Assembly (NCBI GenBank): GCA_028694565.1
Contig: JAQVKR010000057.1
Location: 1-10,152, forward strand
DNA: 10,152 nucleotides
Reading direction: 5' to 3'
From: Gammaproteobacteria bacterium
GTDB lineage: Bacteria; Pseudomonadota; Gammaproteobacteria; DSM-26407
The translations under genes were made by a program, and so were the position numbers. Numbering within the stretch: position 1 is the stretch's first letter; every line of letters starts with the position of its first letter. Below the pieces are notes generated by a model. It ran no database searches. It saw only the letters and a list, made by a program, of their open reading frames with translations, and was not told where the DNA came from. This document shows positions 1 to 7,051 of this stretch, in pieces.

Positions 1-2
1 CG

Positions 3-692
3 ACGCTGGACGAGATCGGCGCGGCCGCCGCGGAGGTGGGGCGCGACCCCGGGGCGCGGGTGCTGCTGCTGACCGGCAGCGGCGAAAAGGCCTTCGTGGC
101 CGGGGCCGACATCAGCGAGATGCAGGACTTCACCGCCGACGAGGGGCACCGGTTCTCGGAGCGCGGCATGCGCGCTTTCCGCGCCCTGGAGACCCTGCCC
201 ATACCCGTCATCGCCGTGGTCCGCGGCTACTGCCTCGGCGGCGGACTGGAACTGGCCATGGCCTGCGACTGGCTGCTGGCGGGGGAGAGCGCGGCGCTGG
301 GCCAGCCGGAGGTCACTCTCGGCGTCACGCCGGGATTCGGCGGCAGCCAGCGCCTGCCGCGCCGCATCGGCACCGCGATGGCCATGGAGCTGATTCTCAC
401 CGGCCGCCGCATCGACGCGGCCGAGGCCCTGCGCCTGGGCCTGGTCAACCACGTTCATCCCGACGAGCGGGTCATGGACGAGGCGATCGCCATGGCGCGG
501 GATATCGCCGCCAGGGGTCCCATCGCGGTGCGCCTGGCGAAGTCGCTGGTGGTCCGCGGCCAGGATCTCGATCTCGACAACGCCTGCGCCCTCGAGAGCC
601 AGGCCTTTGGGCTATCCTTCTCAACGGAGGATCAGAAGGAGGGCATGGCCGCCTTCCTGGCCAGGCGCCCGGCGGCCTTCAAGGGCCGCTGA
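3..692 (+). CDS. Enoyl-CoA hydratase/isomerase (crotonase family), 5' end outside window
   Basis: Cytoplasmic crotonase-fold enzyme, most likely hydrating 2-enoyl-CoA to 3-hydroxyacyl-CoA in a beta-oxidation-type pathway. The reading frame is open to the left edge, giving 229 visible residues. Crotonases are usually about 255-265 residues, so roughly 30 are missing and the GTG at 36 is internal. Counted from that GTG, the oxyanion-hole segments GEKAFVAGADISEM (16-29) and GYCLGGGLELAM (64-75) are present. So is GQPEVTLGVTPGFGG (89-103). The two glutamates corresponding to catalytic Glu144 and Glu164 of rat crotonase fall at residues 72 and 92 (codons 249-251 and 309-311), with the correct spacing of 20. 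Having both favours hydratase over isomerase-only activity. The C-terminal half (GLVNHVHP, then the helical end to FKGR) is complete. It is separated from the next gene by 297 bp. A link to the downstream CoA ligases is plausible but inferred. The substrate chain type is unknown. Confidence 0.93.
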   Translation, partial: TLDEIGAAAAEVGRDPGARVLLLTGSGEKAFVAGADISEMQDFTADEGHRFSERGMRAFRALETLPIPVIAVVRGYCLGGGLELAMACDWLLAGESAALGQPEVTLGVTPGFGGSQRLPRRIGTAMAMELILTGRRIDAAEALRLGLVNHVHPDERVMDEAIAMARDIAARGPIAVRLAKSLVVRGQDLDLDNACALESQAFGLSFSTEDQKEGMAAFLARRPAAFKGR

Positions 693-709
693 GCCGACTG
701 TCGATGAAT

Positions 710-960
710 TTCACCGCGAAGGCACGAAGGACAGGAAGAAAGGACTCTCCGCAGATTGCGCTGTTTACGCAGATTGGGGTTTCGATGCCGGGATGTTCCG
801 GAGACAATCCTGGCCACTCCGGCTGTTCGGTTGCCGCAGAGGGCAGGAATCGGCCCGGGCCATGAACAGAAGCACCCACGCTCCAAACAGAATGTCTGCG
901 CAATCTGCGGATAAACAGTCTGTTCGCTTTTCTTCGTGTTCTTCGTGCCTTCGTGGTGAA
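710..960. repeat. Long imperfect inverted repeat filling the gap between the crotonase and stress-protein genes
   Basis: The outer arms 710-740 and 930-960 are 31 nt each and match as inverted repeats at 28 of 31 positions. The left arm begins TTCACCGCGAAGGCACGAAG and the right arm ends CTTCGTGCCTTCGTGGTGAA. Inside them is a second, perfect 14-nt inverted pair (748-761 TCCGCAGATTGCGC; 898-911 GCGCAATCTGCGGA). The two pairs sit at slightly different distances from the ends (38 and 49 nt), so one arm has gained or lost about 11 nt. I see no transposase frame. From memory, intergenic repeats with an ACGAAGGCACGAAG core recur in many proteobacterial genomes, but I cannot name a family or function. 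It could be a miniature non-autonomous element or a structured RNA/terminator-like region. The remaining 693-989 sequence holds no convincing gene. Confidence 0.8.
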
Positions 961-989
961 CAGGGTTTTTCACACAACAGGGGAAAGCA

Positions 990-1811
990 ATGGCGCTGAA
1001 AGACATCCTGGTGCACGTGGACAACACGCCGCCGTGCAAGCGGCGGCTGGAGTTCGCGCTGGCGGTGGCGCGGCAGCACGGCGCGCACCTCACGGTATTG
1101 TTCGCCAGCAACATCTCCAACCTCCAGGGTTTCGGCAGCCGCAGCGAGAGCGTGCTCAAGGCGGCGGAGGAGGCCCAGGCGCGGTTCAGGGCGATGGCCG
1201 CCGACAGCGGTGTGACCGTGGAGTGGCGGCAGGCCCTGATCCCCGGCTCCGACCAGGCGCTGATCCAGGAGGTGCGGACCCACGGCCGCCATGCCGACCT
1301 GGTCGTGCTGGGGCAGCAGGATCCGGAGGCGCGCACCGACGTGATTCCCCCCAATCTCCCCGAGCGGCTGATGCTCGAACTGGGCCGCCCCGTTCTCGTT
1401 GTGCCCTACGCCTGGCGGTTCAGCGGCCGTGTCGGCAGGGCGCTGGTGGCGTGGAACGGCGGCCGCGAGGCGGCGCGCGCGGTCAACGACGCCATCCCTC
1501 TGCTGCAGAAGGCCGACTGGGTGCAGGTGCTGGCGGTCAACCCGGCCGAGCGCGACCGGGAGCACGGCCCCATTCCCTGCGCCGATATCTGCCTCCACCT
1601 GGCGCGGCACGGAGTGAAGTCCGAGTCGAGCTACCTGGTCGCCCATGATATCGACGTGGGCAACATGCTGCTTTCCCGCGCGGCGGACGAGGCGGCCGAT
1701 CTGCTGGTCATGGGCGCGTACGGACGGGCCCGTTTCACCGAACTGGTGCTCGGCGGCGCCACGCGGCACCTGCTCCGGCACATGACATTGCCGGTGTTGC
1801 TGTCGCACTGA
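990..1811 (+). CDS. Universal stress protein, tandem UspA domains
   Basis: Cytoplasmic nucleotide-binding stress protein of 273 residues, about twice a single UspA domain (around 140-150), so two domains in tandem. Domain 1 starts MALKDILVHVDNTPPCKRRL (1-20) and runs to about 140, ending GRPVLVVPY. Domain 2 starts near GRVGRALVAWNGGREAARAV (146-165) and ends TLPVLLSH. The ATP-binding loop of the UspA family, G-2X-G-9X-G-(S/T), is nearly intact in domain 2 as GAYGRARFTELVLGGAT (242-258). The matching stretch in domain 1 (GQQDPEARTDVIPPNLPE, 108-125) lacks the glycines, so only domain 2 is likely to bind nucleotide. The ATG at 990 is preceded by AGGGGA at 979-984, a good ribosome site. The gene stands alone between two non-coding gaps. 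Its role beside acyl-CoA metabolism and transport is unknown. Confidence 0.92.
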   Translation: MALKDILVHVDNTPPCKRRLEFALAVARQHGAHLTVLFASNISNLQGFGSRSESVLKAAEEAQARFRAMAADSGVTVEWRQALIPGSDQALIQEVRTHGRHADLVVLGQQDPEARTDVIPPNLPERLMLELGRPVLVVPYAWRFSGRVGRALVAWNGGREAARAVNDAIPLLQKADWVQVLAVNPAERDREHGPIPCADICLHLARHGVKSESSYLVAHDIDVGNMLLSRAADEAADLLVMGAYGRARFTELVLGGATRHLLRHMTLPVLLSH

Positions 1812-1867
1812 TATTTCCCGGGCGGAACGGGGCGAGAAACCATTGACCCCGTACGTGAGTTAATTTA

Positions 1868-1883
1868 ACGTTTACGTAAACGT
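1868..1883. promoter_or_regulatory. Perfect 16-bp palindrome, candidate operator upstream of livG
   Basis: The sequence ACGTTTACGTAAACGT is identical to its own reverse complement and contains ACGT three times at a 6-bp period. It lies in an AT-rich island (about 1860-1890) within otherwise GC-rich DNA, 214 bp before the livG start. From memory, ACGT-rich operators of this look are bound by LiuR-type MerR regulators of branched-chain amino acid and acyl-CoA breakdown genes in proteobacteria, which would suit this locus. No regulator gene is in the window to confirm it. A TTGACC at 1843-1848 could be a -35 element with the palindrome over the -10 region, but no good -10 hexamer is visible. Confidence 0.55.
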
Positions 1884-1935
1884 AACTTTGGCTTCCGTTG
1901 ACGTGCACGAAAAGATGCGCGGGGAAGCGCAGCGA

Positions 1936-1953
1936 CCGGTGGACCACCACCGG
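1936..1953 (+). other. Leader hairpin between the operator and livG
   Basis: CCGGTGG (1936-1942) and CCACCGG (1947-1953) form a perfect 7-bp stem with a 4-nt ACCA loop. No T-run follows, so it is not an intrinsic terminator. It would sit in the 5' untranslated leader if transcription starts near the palindrome at 1868-1883. The rest of 1812-2097 has no convincing gene; a possible 37-codon frame at 1988-2101 is treated as a finding. Confidence 0.35.
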
Positions 1954-2097
1954 CACTGAACAGACAAGAGCGAGAGAGGACGGGACTGTGATACGAGTGA
2001 CAGATCCCCATCCGGGGCAACTGCTTGTCCGCGGATCTGGGCGGGCCGGCGTCGCACCGCCGGGTCAACCCTGCGCCTGTGCGCCGGAGGTGGGCCG

Positions 2098-2910
2098 ATG
2101 AGCGATGCGGCACCGCTGCTGGAAGTCAACGATGTCTCCCTGGTCTTCGGCGGCGTACGGGCGCTGACCGACATCAATTTCAGCGTGGAACGGGGCGAGC
2201 TGTTCTCCATCATCGGTCCCAACGGGGCCGGCAAGACCTCGATGCTCAACTGCGTCTCCGGGCGCTACAGCCCGAACCAGGGCCGGATCCTGTTCCAGGG
2301 GCGCGACGTGACCCGCCTCCGGCCCAACCAGCGCTGCCAGCTGGGCATCGGCCGCACTTTCCAGAATCTCGCCCTGTTCAACCACATGACGGTCCTGGAC
2401 AACATCATGGTGGGCCGTCACCACCTGATGCGGAACAACTTCTTCACCGGCTCCCTGTACTGGCTCACCGGGGCCCAGCGGGAGGAGCTGGATCACCGCC
2501 GCGCGGTGGAGGACATCATCGACTTCCTCGAAATCAGCCATATCCGCAAGGCCGTCGCCGGGACGCTCTCCTACGGCCTGCGCAAGCGGGTGGAGCTCGC
2601 GCGCGCCGTGGCCCTGAAGCCCGATCTCATCCTCCTCGACGAGCCCATGGCGGGCATGAACCTGGAGGAGAAGGAGGATATGGCCCGCTATGTCATCGAC
2701 CTCAACGAGGAGTGGGGCATGACCGTCATCATGATCGAGCACGACATGGGCGTGGTGATGGACATCTCCCACCGGGTCATGGTGCTGGACTTCGGCAAGA
2801 AGATTGCCGACGGGCTGCCGGAGGAGGTCATGCGCAACGAGCATGTGCGCACCGCCTACCTGGGCGAGGAGGCGGCGAGCGATGCCGACCGGAACGAGCG
2901 AGTGGCGTGA
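2098..2910 (+). CDS. livG: Liv-type ABC importer ATP-binding protein (LivG-like)
   Basis: Cytoplasmic ATPase subunit of a branched-chain-amino-acid-type (HAAT family) importer; it would pair with the LivF-like ATPase at 8587-9408 and drive the LivH/LivM channel. The protein is 270 residues, within the family's range. Walker A GPNGAGKT is at 40-47, the Q-loop glutamine at 89 (GRTFQN), and the signature LSYGLRKRVELARA at 157-170. Walker B LILLDEP is at 177-183 and the switch histidine at 215 (MIEHDM). All catalytic elements are intact. The MAGMN stretch after Walker B is typical of LivG proteins. The ATG at 2098 is chosen because GGAGGTG lies at 2086-2092. The stop codon overlaps the ATG of the ligase gene by one base, implying translational coupling. 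It is probably the first full gene of the transporter operon. Confidence 0.95.
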   Translation: MSDAAPLLEVNDVSLVFGGVRALTDINFSVERGELFSIIGPNGAGKTSMLNCVSGRYSPNQGRILFQGRDVTRLRPNQRCQLGIGRTFQNLALFNHMTVLDNIMVGRHHLMRNNFFTGSLYWLTGAQREELDHRRAVEDIIDFLEISHIRKAVAGTLSYGLRKRVELARAVALKPDLILLDEPMAGMNLEEKEDMARYVIDLNEEWGMTVIMIEHDMGVVMDISHRVMVLDFGKKIADGLPEEVMRNEHVRTAYLGEEAASDADRNERVA

Positions 2911-4877
2911 TGGCTGATCAGAATACCGACTTCGGCGACATCCGGACCTTCGACACCTTCCCCCGCCTGCTGGCCCACAACGCCGCGAGCCATCCCGGCG
3001 CGGTGGCCATGCGGGAGAAGGATTTCGGCATCTGGAACGAATACACCTGGGCCCAGTGCAACGAGCGGGTGCGCCTGTTCGCGCTGGGCATGCACGCACT
3101 GGGCATCCGCCGCGGCGAGGTGGTGGGGATCATCGGCGACAACCGGCCCCAGTGGCTGTTCGGCGAGATCGCCGCCCATGCCCTCGGGGCCATGAGTCTC
3201 GGCATCTACCAGGACTCCATGAACCAGGAGGTGGCCTACCTCATCAACTACGCCCAGGCGCGCATCATCATCGCCGAGGACGAGGAGCAGGTGGACAAGC
3301 TGCTCGAGATTACCGAGGAGTGCCCCTGCGTCGAGCACATCGTCTACTGCGACCCCCGCGGCATGCGCAAGTACAAGGACGATCGGCTGATGAGCGAGGA
3401 GGATCTGGTGGCGCTCGGGCGGAACGCGGAGGAGGCCGATTCCGGCCTCTACGATCGGCTGCTCGGGGAAGGGAGCAGCACCGACGTCGCGGTGCTCTGC
3501 ACCACCTCGGGCACCACCTCGAACCCCAAGCTCGCCATGCTCCAGGCCGGCCCCTTCCTGGATCACTGCAGCGCCTATCTGCGGGCCGATCCCAAGCTGC
3601 CGGGCGACAACTACGTCTCGGTGCTGCCGCTGCCCTGGATCATGGAGCAGGTCTATGCCGTGGGGCAGTGGCTCATCGCCCGCACGGTGGTGAATTTCGT
3701 GGAGGAGCCCGAGACCATGATGGCGGACCTGCGCGAGATCGGTCCCTCGTTCGTGCTGCTGGCGCCCCGGGTCTGGGAATCCATCTCCGCGGACGTGCGC
3801 GCCCGGATGATGGATGCCACCCGCTTCAAGCAGAAGATGTTCGAACTCGGCATGCGGCTCGGCATGAAGTCCCTGGAGGAGGGCAGGCCCTCGCGCCTGG
3901 CCCACTGGATCCTGTTCCGCGCCCTCAAGGATCGCCTCGGTTTCACCTATCTCCGCTCGGCCGCCACCGGCGGCGCGGCGCTCGGTCCCGAAACCTTCCG
4001 CTTTTTCCAGGCGATGGGAGTTCCGCTGCGCCAGCTCTACGGCCAGACCGAGCTGGCGGGCGCCTACACCATCCACGCCGTCGACGACGTGGATTTCGAC
4101 AGCGTGGGCGTCCCCTTCGACAACGCCGAGATCCGCATCGACGGCCCCGACGAGAACGGCGTGGGCGAAATCGTCGCCCGCACCACCGGCATGTTCCTCG
4201 GTTTCTACAAGAACGAGGAGGCGACCCTGGCCGATGTGCGGGACGGCTGGATGCACACGGGGGACGCCGGCTACATCAAGCGGGAGAACGGACACCTGGT
4301 GGTCATCGACCGCATCAAGGATCTGGCCACCACCAGCAGCGGCGCCCGCTTCTCGCCCCAGTTCATCGAGAACAAGCTCAAGTTCTCGCCCTTCATCGCC
4401 GAGGCGGTGATCCTCGGGCACGAGCGTCCCTATCTGTCCGCCATCATCTGCATCCGCTTCGGCATCGTCGCCAAGTGGGCGGAGCAGCGGGGCATCAGCT
4501 TCACCAACTACACCAACCTGTCGGCCAATCCCCGTATCTACGGGCTGCTGGAGGAGGAGGTGCGCAAGGTGAACGCCACCCTGCCGGAGGCCCAGCGCAT
4601 CCGCAAGTTCCTCCTGCTCTACAAGGAGCTGGATCCGGACGACGGCGAGCTGACCCGTACCCGCAAGGTGCGCCGCGGGGTCATCAACGAGAAATACGCC
4701 GACATCATCGACGCCATCTACACCGACCGCGGTTCCGTGCACGTGGATACCGTCATCACCTTCCAGGACGGAACCAAGTCCCGCATCGAGACCGACCTGC
4801 CGGTGGTGGACCTGCTTCCCGGCCACGGCGGCGGTGCGACCGAAGAGCAGGCCCCGCGCCGGCGGGCGGCGGGCTGA
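2910..4877 (+). CDS. AMP-forming acyl-CoA ligase of the long-chain (FadD15-like) type
   Basis: Cytoplasmic or membrane-associated ANL-superfamily enzyme that activates a carboxylic acid to acyl-AMP with ATP and then transfers it to CoA. It has 655 residues from the ATG overlapping the livG stop; the open frame extends further upstream but that part is livG read out of frame. Visible motifs are the P-loop TTSGTTSNPK (198-207), YGQTE (377-381), DGWMHTGD (445-452), the hinge region DRIKDLATTSSGARFSP (467-483), and the C-terminal LTRTRKVRR (581-589) with the probable adenylation lysine at 586. The P-loop departs from the usual GTTGxPKG, reading GTTSNPKLA. About 66 residues follow the lysine motif, more than in many relatives, including a predicted beta-rich stretch HVDTVITFQDGTKSRIE. 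Its place between livG and livH ties it to the importer, presumably activating the transported acid. The substrate is not readable from the sequence. Confidence 0.93.
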   Translation: MADQNTDFGDIRTFDTFPRLLAHNAASHPGAVAMREKDFGIWNEYTWAQCNERVRLFALGMHALGIRRGEVVGIIGDNRPQWLFGEIAAHALGAMSLGIYQDSMNQEVAYLINYAQARIIIAEDEEQVDKLLEITEECPCVEHIVYCDPRGMRKYKDDRLMSEEDLVALGRNAEEADSGLYDRLLGEGSSTDVAVLCTTSGTTSNPKLAMLQAGPFLDHCSAYLRADPKLPGDNYVSVLPLPWIMEQVYAVGQWLIARTVVNFVEEPETMMADLREIGPSFVLLAPRVWESISADVRARMMDATRFKQKMFELGMRLGMKSLEEGRPSRLAHWILFRALKDRLGFTYLRSAATGGAALGPETFRFFQAMGVPLRQLYGQTELAGAYTIHAVDDVDFDSVGVPFDNAEIRIDGPDENGVGEIVARTTGMFLGFYKNEEATLADVRDGWMHTGDAGYIKRENGHLVVIDRIKDLATTSSGARFSPQFIENKLKFSPFIAEAVILGHERPYLSAIICIRFGIVAKWAEQRGISFTNYTNLSANPRIYGLLEEEVRKVNATLPEAQRIRKFLLLYKELDPDDGELTRTRKVRRGVINEKYADIIDAIYTDRGSVHVDTVITFQDGTKSRIETDLPVVDLLPGHGGGATEEQAPRRRAAG

Positions 4878-4978
4878 CAACGACATGGCCACGGAGCATT
4901 CCGGGCTGAGCAGTACCGACGCCAGGGGCGCGGCGGAGGCTTCCCTGTGGCAACCGAACCCGGCCGGGAGATGAATGC

Positions 4979-5872
4979 ATGAATCTGGATCTGCTGCTGC
5001 AACTGGTGGTCAACGGGCTCATCGTGGGCACGCTCTACGGCGTGGTGGCCATGTGCTTCGTGCTGATCTACAAGTCCACCCAGATCGTCAACTTCGCCCA
5101 GGGCGAATTCCTGCTCATCGGCGCCTGGGTCTGCTGGTGGCTGATGACCAGTTTCGAGGCGCCCATCTGGATCGGCTTTCCGCTGACCTTCCTGTTCATG
5201 CTGATCTTCGGCGTGCTGCTGCAGGTGGTGGTGCTGCGGCCGATGATCGGCGAGCCCATCATCTCGGTGATCATGGTCACCATCGGCCTGTCCATCTTCT
5301 TCCAGAGCCTCATGGGCTGGATGTTCGGCGTGTTCGCCAAGCCCTTCCCGCGGGTGTTCGAGACCGAGTCCATCAACATCCTCGGGCTGCAGGTGCAGAC
5401 CGCCTACATGATGAGCCTGGTGATCTCGCTGGTCATCATGGTGGGCTTCTACTACTTCTTCAAATACTCGCGCCTGGGGCTGGCCATGCGCGCCACCGCC
5501 TTCAACCAGCAGGTGGCCCAGAGCCTCGGCATCTCGGTGAAGCAGGTTTTCGCCATGTCCTGGGCCATCTCCGCCATGGTCTCGGCGCTGGCCGGCGTGG
5601 TGGTGGGCATGGTCAACGGCGTCTCCTCGGCGCTGTCGTTCTTCGGCATCAAGGTCTTCCCCGCGGTGATCCTCGGCGGGCTCGACTCCATCGTCGGGGC
5701 CATCGTCGGCGGGCTGACCATCGGGGTGCTGGAAAACCTGGCCGAGTATTTCGACGCCCAGTGGCTGCACCTCGGCAATCTCTACACCGTGGCACCCTTC
5801 TACGTGCTGGTCATCATCCTGATGATCAAGCCCTACGGGCTGTTCGGCACCAAGGATATCGAGAGGATCTGA
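4979..5872 (+). CDS. livH: Liv-type ABC importer permease (LivH-like)
   Basis: Inner-membrane permease subunit of the HAAT importer, 297 residues and strongly hydrophobic, with about eight membrane segments likely. The N-terminal signature of the family is clear at 12-43, with NGLIVGTLYGVVAM followed by LIYKSTQIVNFAQGE. The cytoplasmic coupling loop expected to contact the ATPases is at about 163-190 (YSRLGLAMRATAFNQQVAQS then LGISVKQV). A glycine-rich segment ILGGLDSIVGAIVGG (231-245) precedes the last helices. The ATG at 4979 is preceded by GGGAG at 4966-4970 with 8-nt spacing. A 101-bp gap separates it from the ligase gene; only 3 nt separate it from livM. It would form a heterodimeric channel with LivM. 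Confidence 0.95.
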   Translation: MNLDLLLQLVVNGLIVGTLYGVVAMCFVLIYKSTQIVNFAQGEFLLIGAWVCWWLMTSFEAPIWIGFPLTFLFMLIFGVLLQVVVLRPMIGEPIISVIMVTIGLSIFFQSLMGWMFGVFAKPFPRVFETESINILGLQVQTAYMMSLVISLVIMVGFYYFFKYSRLGLAMRATAFNQQVAQSLGISVKQVFAMSWAISAMVSALAGVVVGMVNGVSSALSFFGIKVFPAVILGGLDSIVGAIVGGLTIGVLENLAEYFDAQWLHLGNLYTVAPFYVLVIILMIKPYGLFGTKDIERI

Positions 5873-5875
5873 CCC

Positions 5876-6937
5876 ATGGCCGGACATGCCACCATGCGCT
5901 GCGGTGAATTCCGCACCAGCTACCGTGCGGACACCACCATCTTCCCCACTCCCATGTCGCGCAACTTCGCGCTGGGCGGCGTGGTGGTGCTGCTGCTGGC
6001 GCCGCTGGTGCTGAACGCCTACTACCTGAACCTGCTGATCCAGATCGGCTACTACGGCATCGCCGCCCTGGGGCTCAACATCCTGGTGGGCTTCACCGGC
6101 CAGATCTCGCTCGGCCATGCCGCCTTCTTCGGCTTCGGCGCCTTCGCTTCGGCCTGGATCAACAACAGCTTCGGCATTCCGGTCATCCTCTCGATACCGC
6201 TCGCGGGCTTGCTGACCACCGCCGTGGGGATGATCGTCGGCGTGCCGGCGGGGCGCATCAAGGGGCTCTACCTGGCCATCGCCACGCTCGCCTCGCAGTT
6301 CATCCTCGAGGACTTCTTCGCCCGTGCCGAGTGGTTCACCGGCGGCTCCTCCGGTTCGCTGGCCAATTCGATTTCCCTGTTCGGCTACCAGATGGGCACC
6401 GACCAGCGCTACTTCTACGTGGTGCTGTTCTTCGTGGTGGTGATGTTCCTGTTCGGCGCCAACCTGCTGCGCACCCGGGACGGGCGCGCCTTCGTGGCGG
6501 TGCGCGATCACTATCTCTCCGCCGAGATCATGGGCATCAACCTGACCAAGTACCGTATCCTCTCCTTCGGCATCTCCTCCTTCTATGCCGGTATCGGCGG
6601 CGCCCTCTACGGCCACTATCTGGGCTTCGTCTCCGCCGAGGGCTTCACCATCCTGCTCTCCATCCAGTTCCTGGGCATGGTGATCATCGGCGGGCTGGGG
6701 TCGGTCATGGGGGCGTTGCTCGGCACCACCTTCATGGTGTTGCTGCCCGAGGTGATGACCAGCCTGGTGGGGACCGTCGGCGACCTGCTGCCCGGGCTCA
6801 GCCAGGGAGTGGCCTACATCAAGCAGATGGCCATCGGCCTGGCGATCATCCTGTTCCTGATCTTCGAGCCGGACGGTCTCGCCCACCGCTGGAAGATGAT
6901 CAAGGCGTACTGGAAGCTGTACCCGTTTTCCTACTAG
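5876..6937 (+). CDS. livM: Liv-type ABC importer permease (LivM-like)
   Basis: Second inner-membrane permease subunit, 353 residues, mostly hydrophobic. The family motif is at 67-90: LNILVGFTGQISLGHAAFFG followed by FGAF. The probable ATPase-coupling loop is at about 199-230 (RTRDGRAFVAVRDHYLSAEI then MGINLTKY). The segment IIGGLGSVMGALLG (270-283) mirrors the equivalent one in LivH, and the C-terminus FEPDGLAHRWK is typical. The ATG at 5876 has GAGAGGA at 5861-5867 with 8-nt spacing. An internal ATG at residue 27 is possible, but the hydrophilic lead (CGEFRTSYRADTTIFPT) resembles N-termini of related LivM proteins as I recall them. It starts 3 nt after the livH stop, so the two are surely co-transcribed. 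Confidence 0.95.
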   Translation: MAGHATMRCGEFRTSYRADTTIFPTPMSRNFALGGVVVLLLAPLVLNAYYLNLLIQIGYYGIAALGLNILVGFTGQISLGHAAFFGFGAFASAWINNSFGIPVILSIPLAGLLTTAVGMIVGVPAGRIKGLYLAIATLASQFILEDFFARAEWFTGGSSGSLANSISLFGYQMGTDQRYFYVVLFFVVVMFLFGANLLRTRDGRAFVAVRDHYLSAEIMGINLTKYRILSFGISSFYAGIGGALYGHYLGFVSAEGFTILLSIQFLGMVIIGGLGSVMGALLGTTFMVLLPEVMTSLVGTVGDLLPGLSQGVAYIKQMAIGLAIILFLIFEPDGLAHRWKMIKAYWKLYPFSY

Positions 6938-7051
6938 CGAAGTCTCGCAGCAGAAATCTCCCGCCGGCAGTGCTTGACGCCGGTTCTGGAGCGGAAGGAC
7001 TCTCGGCAACAGAGAGCCAATACAACCGAAGGAAGCAGAGGAGTGATGGAT

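Noticed and set aside
607..999. 130-codon + strand frame spanning the 693-989 gap
   Set aside because: It begins inside the crotonase gene, runs through the inverted repeat and ends in the stress-protein start. The translation is Arg/Ser-rich without a domain and no ribosome site is apparent.
765..1808. 347-codon open frame on the - strand across the stress protein
   Set aside because: Antisense shadow of the universal stress protein gene, extending into repeat DNA; no domain recognised.
2856..4892. 678-codon open frame on the - strand across the ligase
   Set aside because: Antisense shadow of the acyl-CoA ligase, with a repetitive His/Val/Gly/Asp-rich translation and no recognisable domain.
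3056..4909. 617-codon open frame on the + strand in another frame of the ligase
   Set aside because: Its translation is Arg/Gly/Pro/His-rich and lacks any motif, while the overlapping frame carries complete ligase motifs.
4885..4974. 29-codon frame between the ligase and livH
   Set aside because: No Shine-Dalgarno sequence precedes its ATG, and the peptide has no recognisable feature; it ends just before livH by chance or minor coupling.
6938..7051. Promoter or terminator between livM and the binding-protein gene
   Set aside because: TTGACG at 6974-6979 resembles a -35, but no -10 lies 16-18 bp downstream. The small inverted pairs there have stems of only about 5 bp and no T-run.
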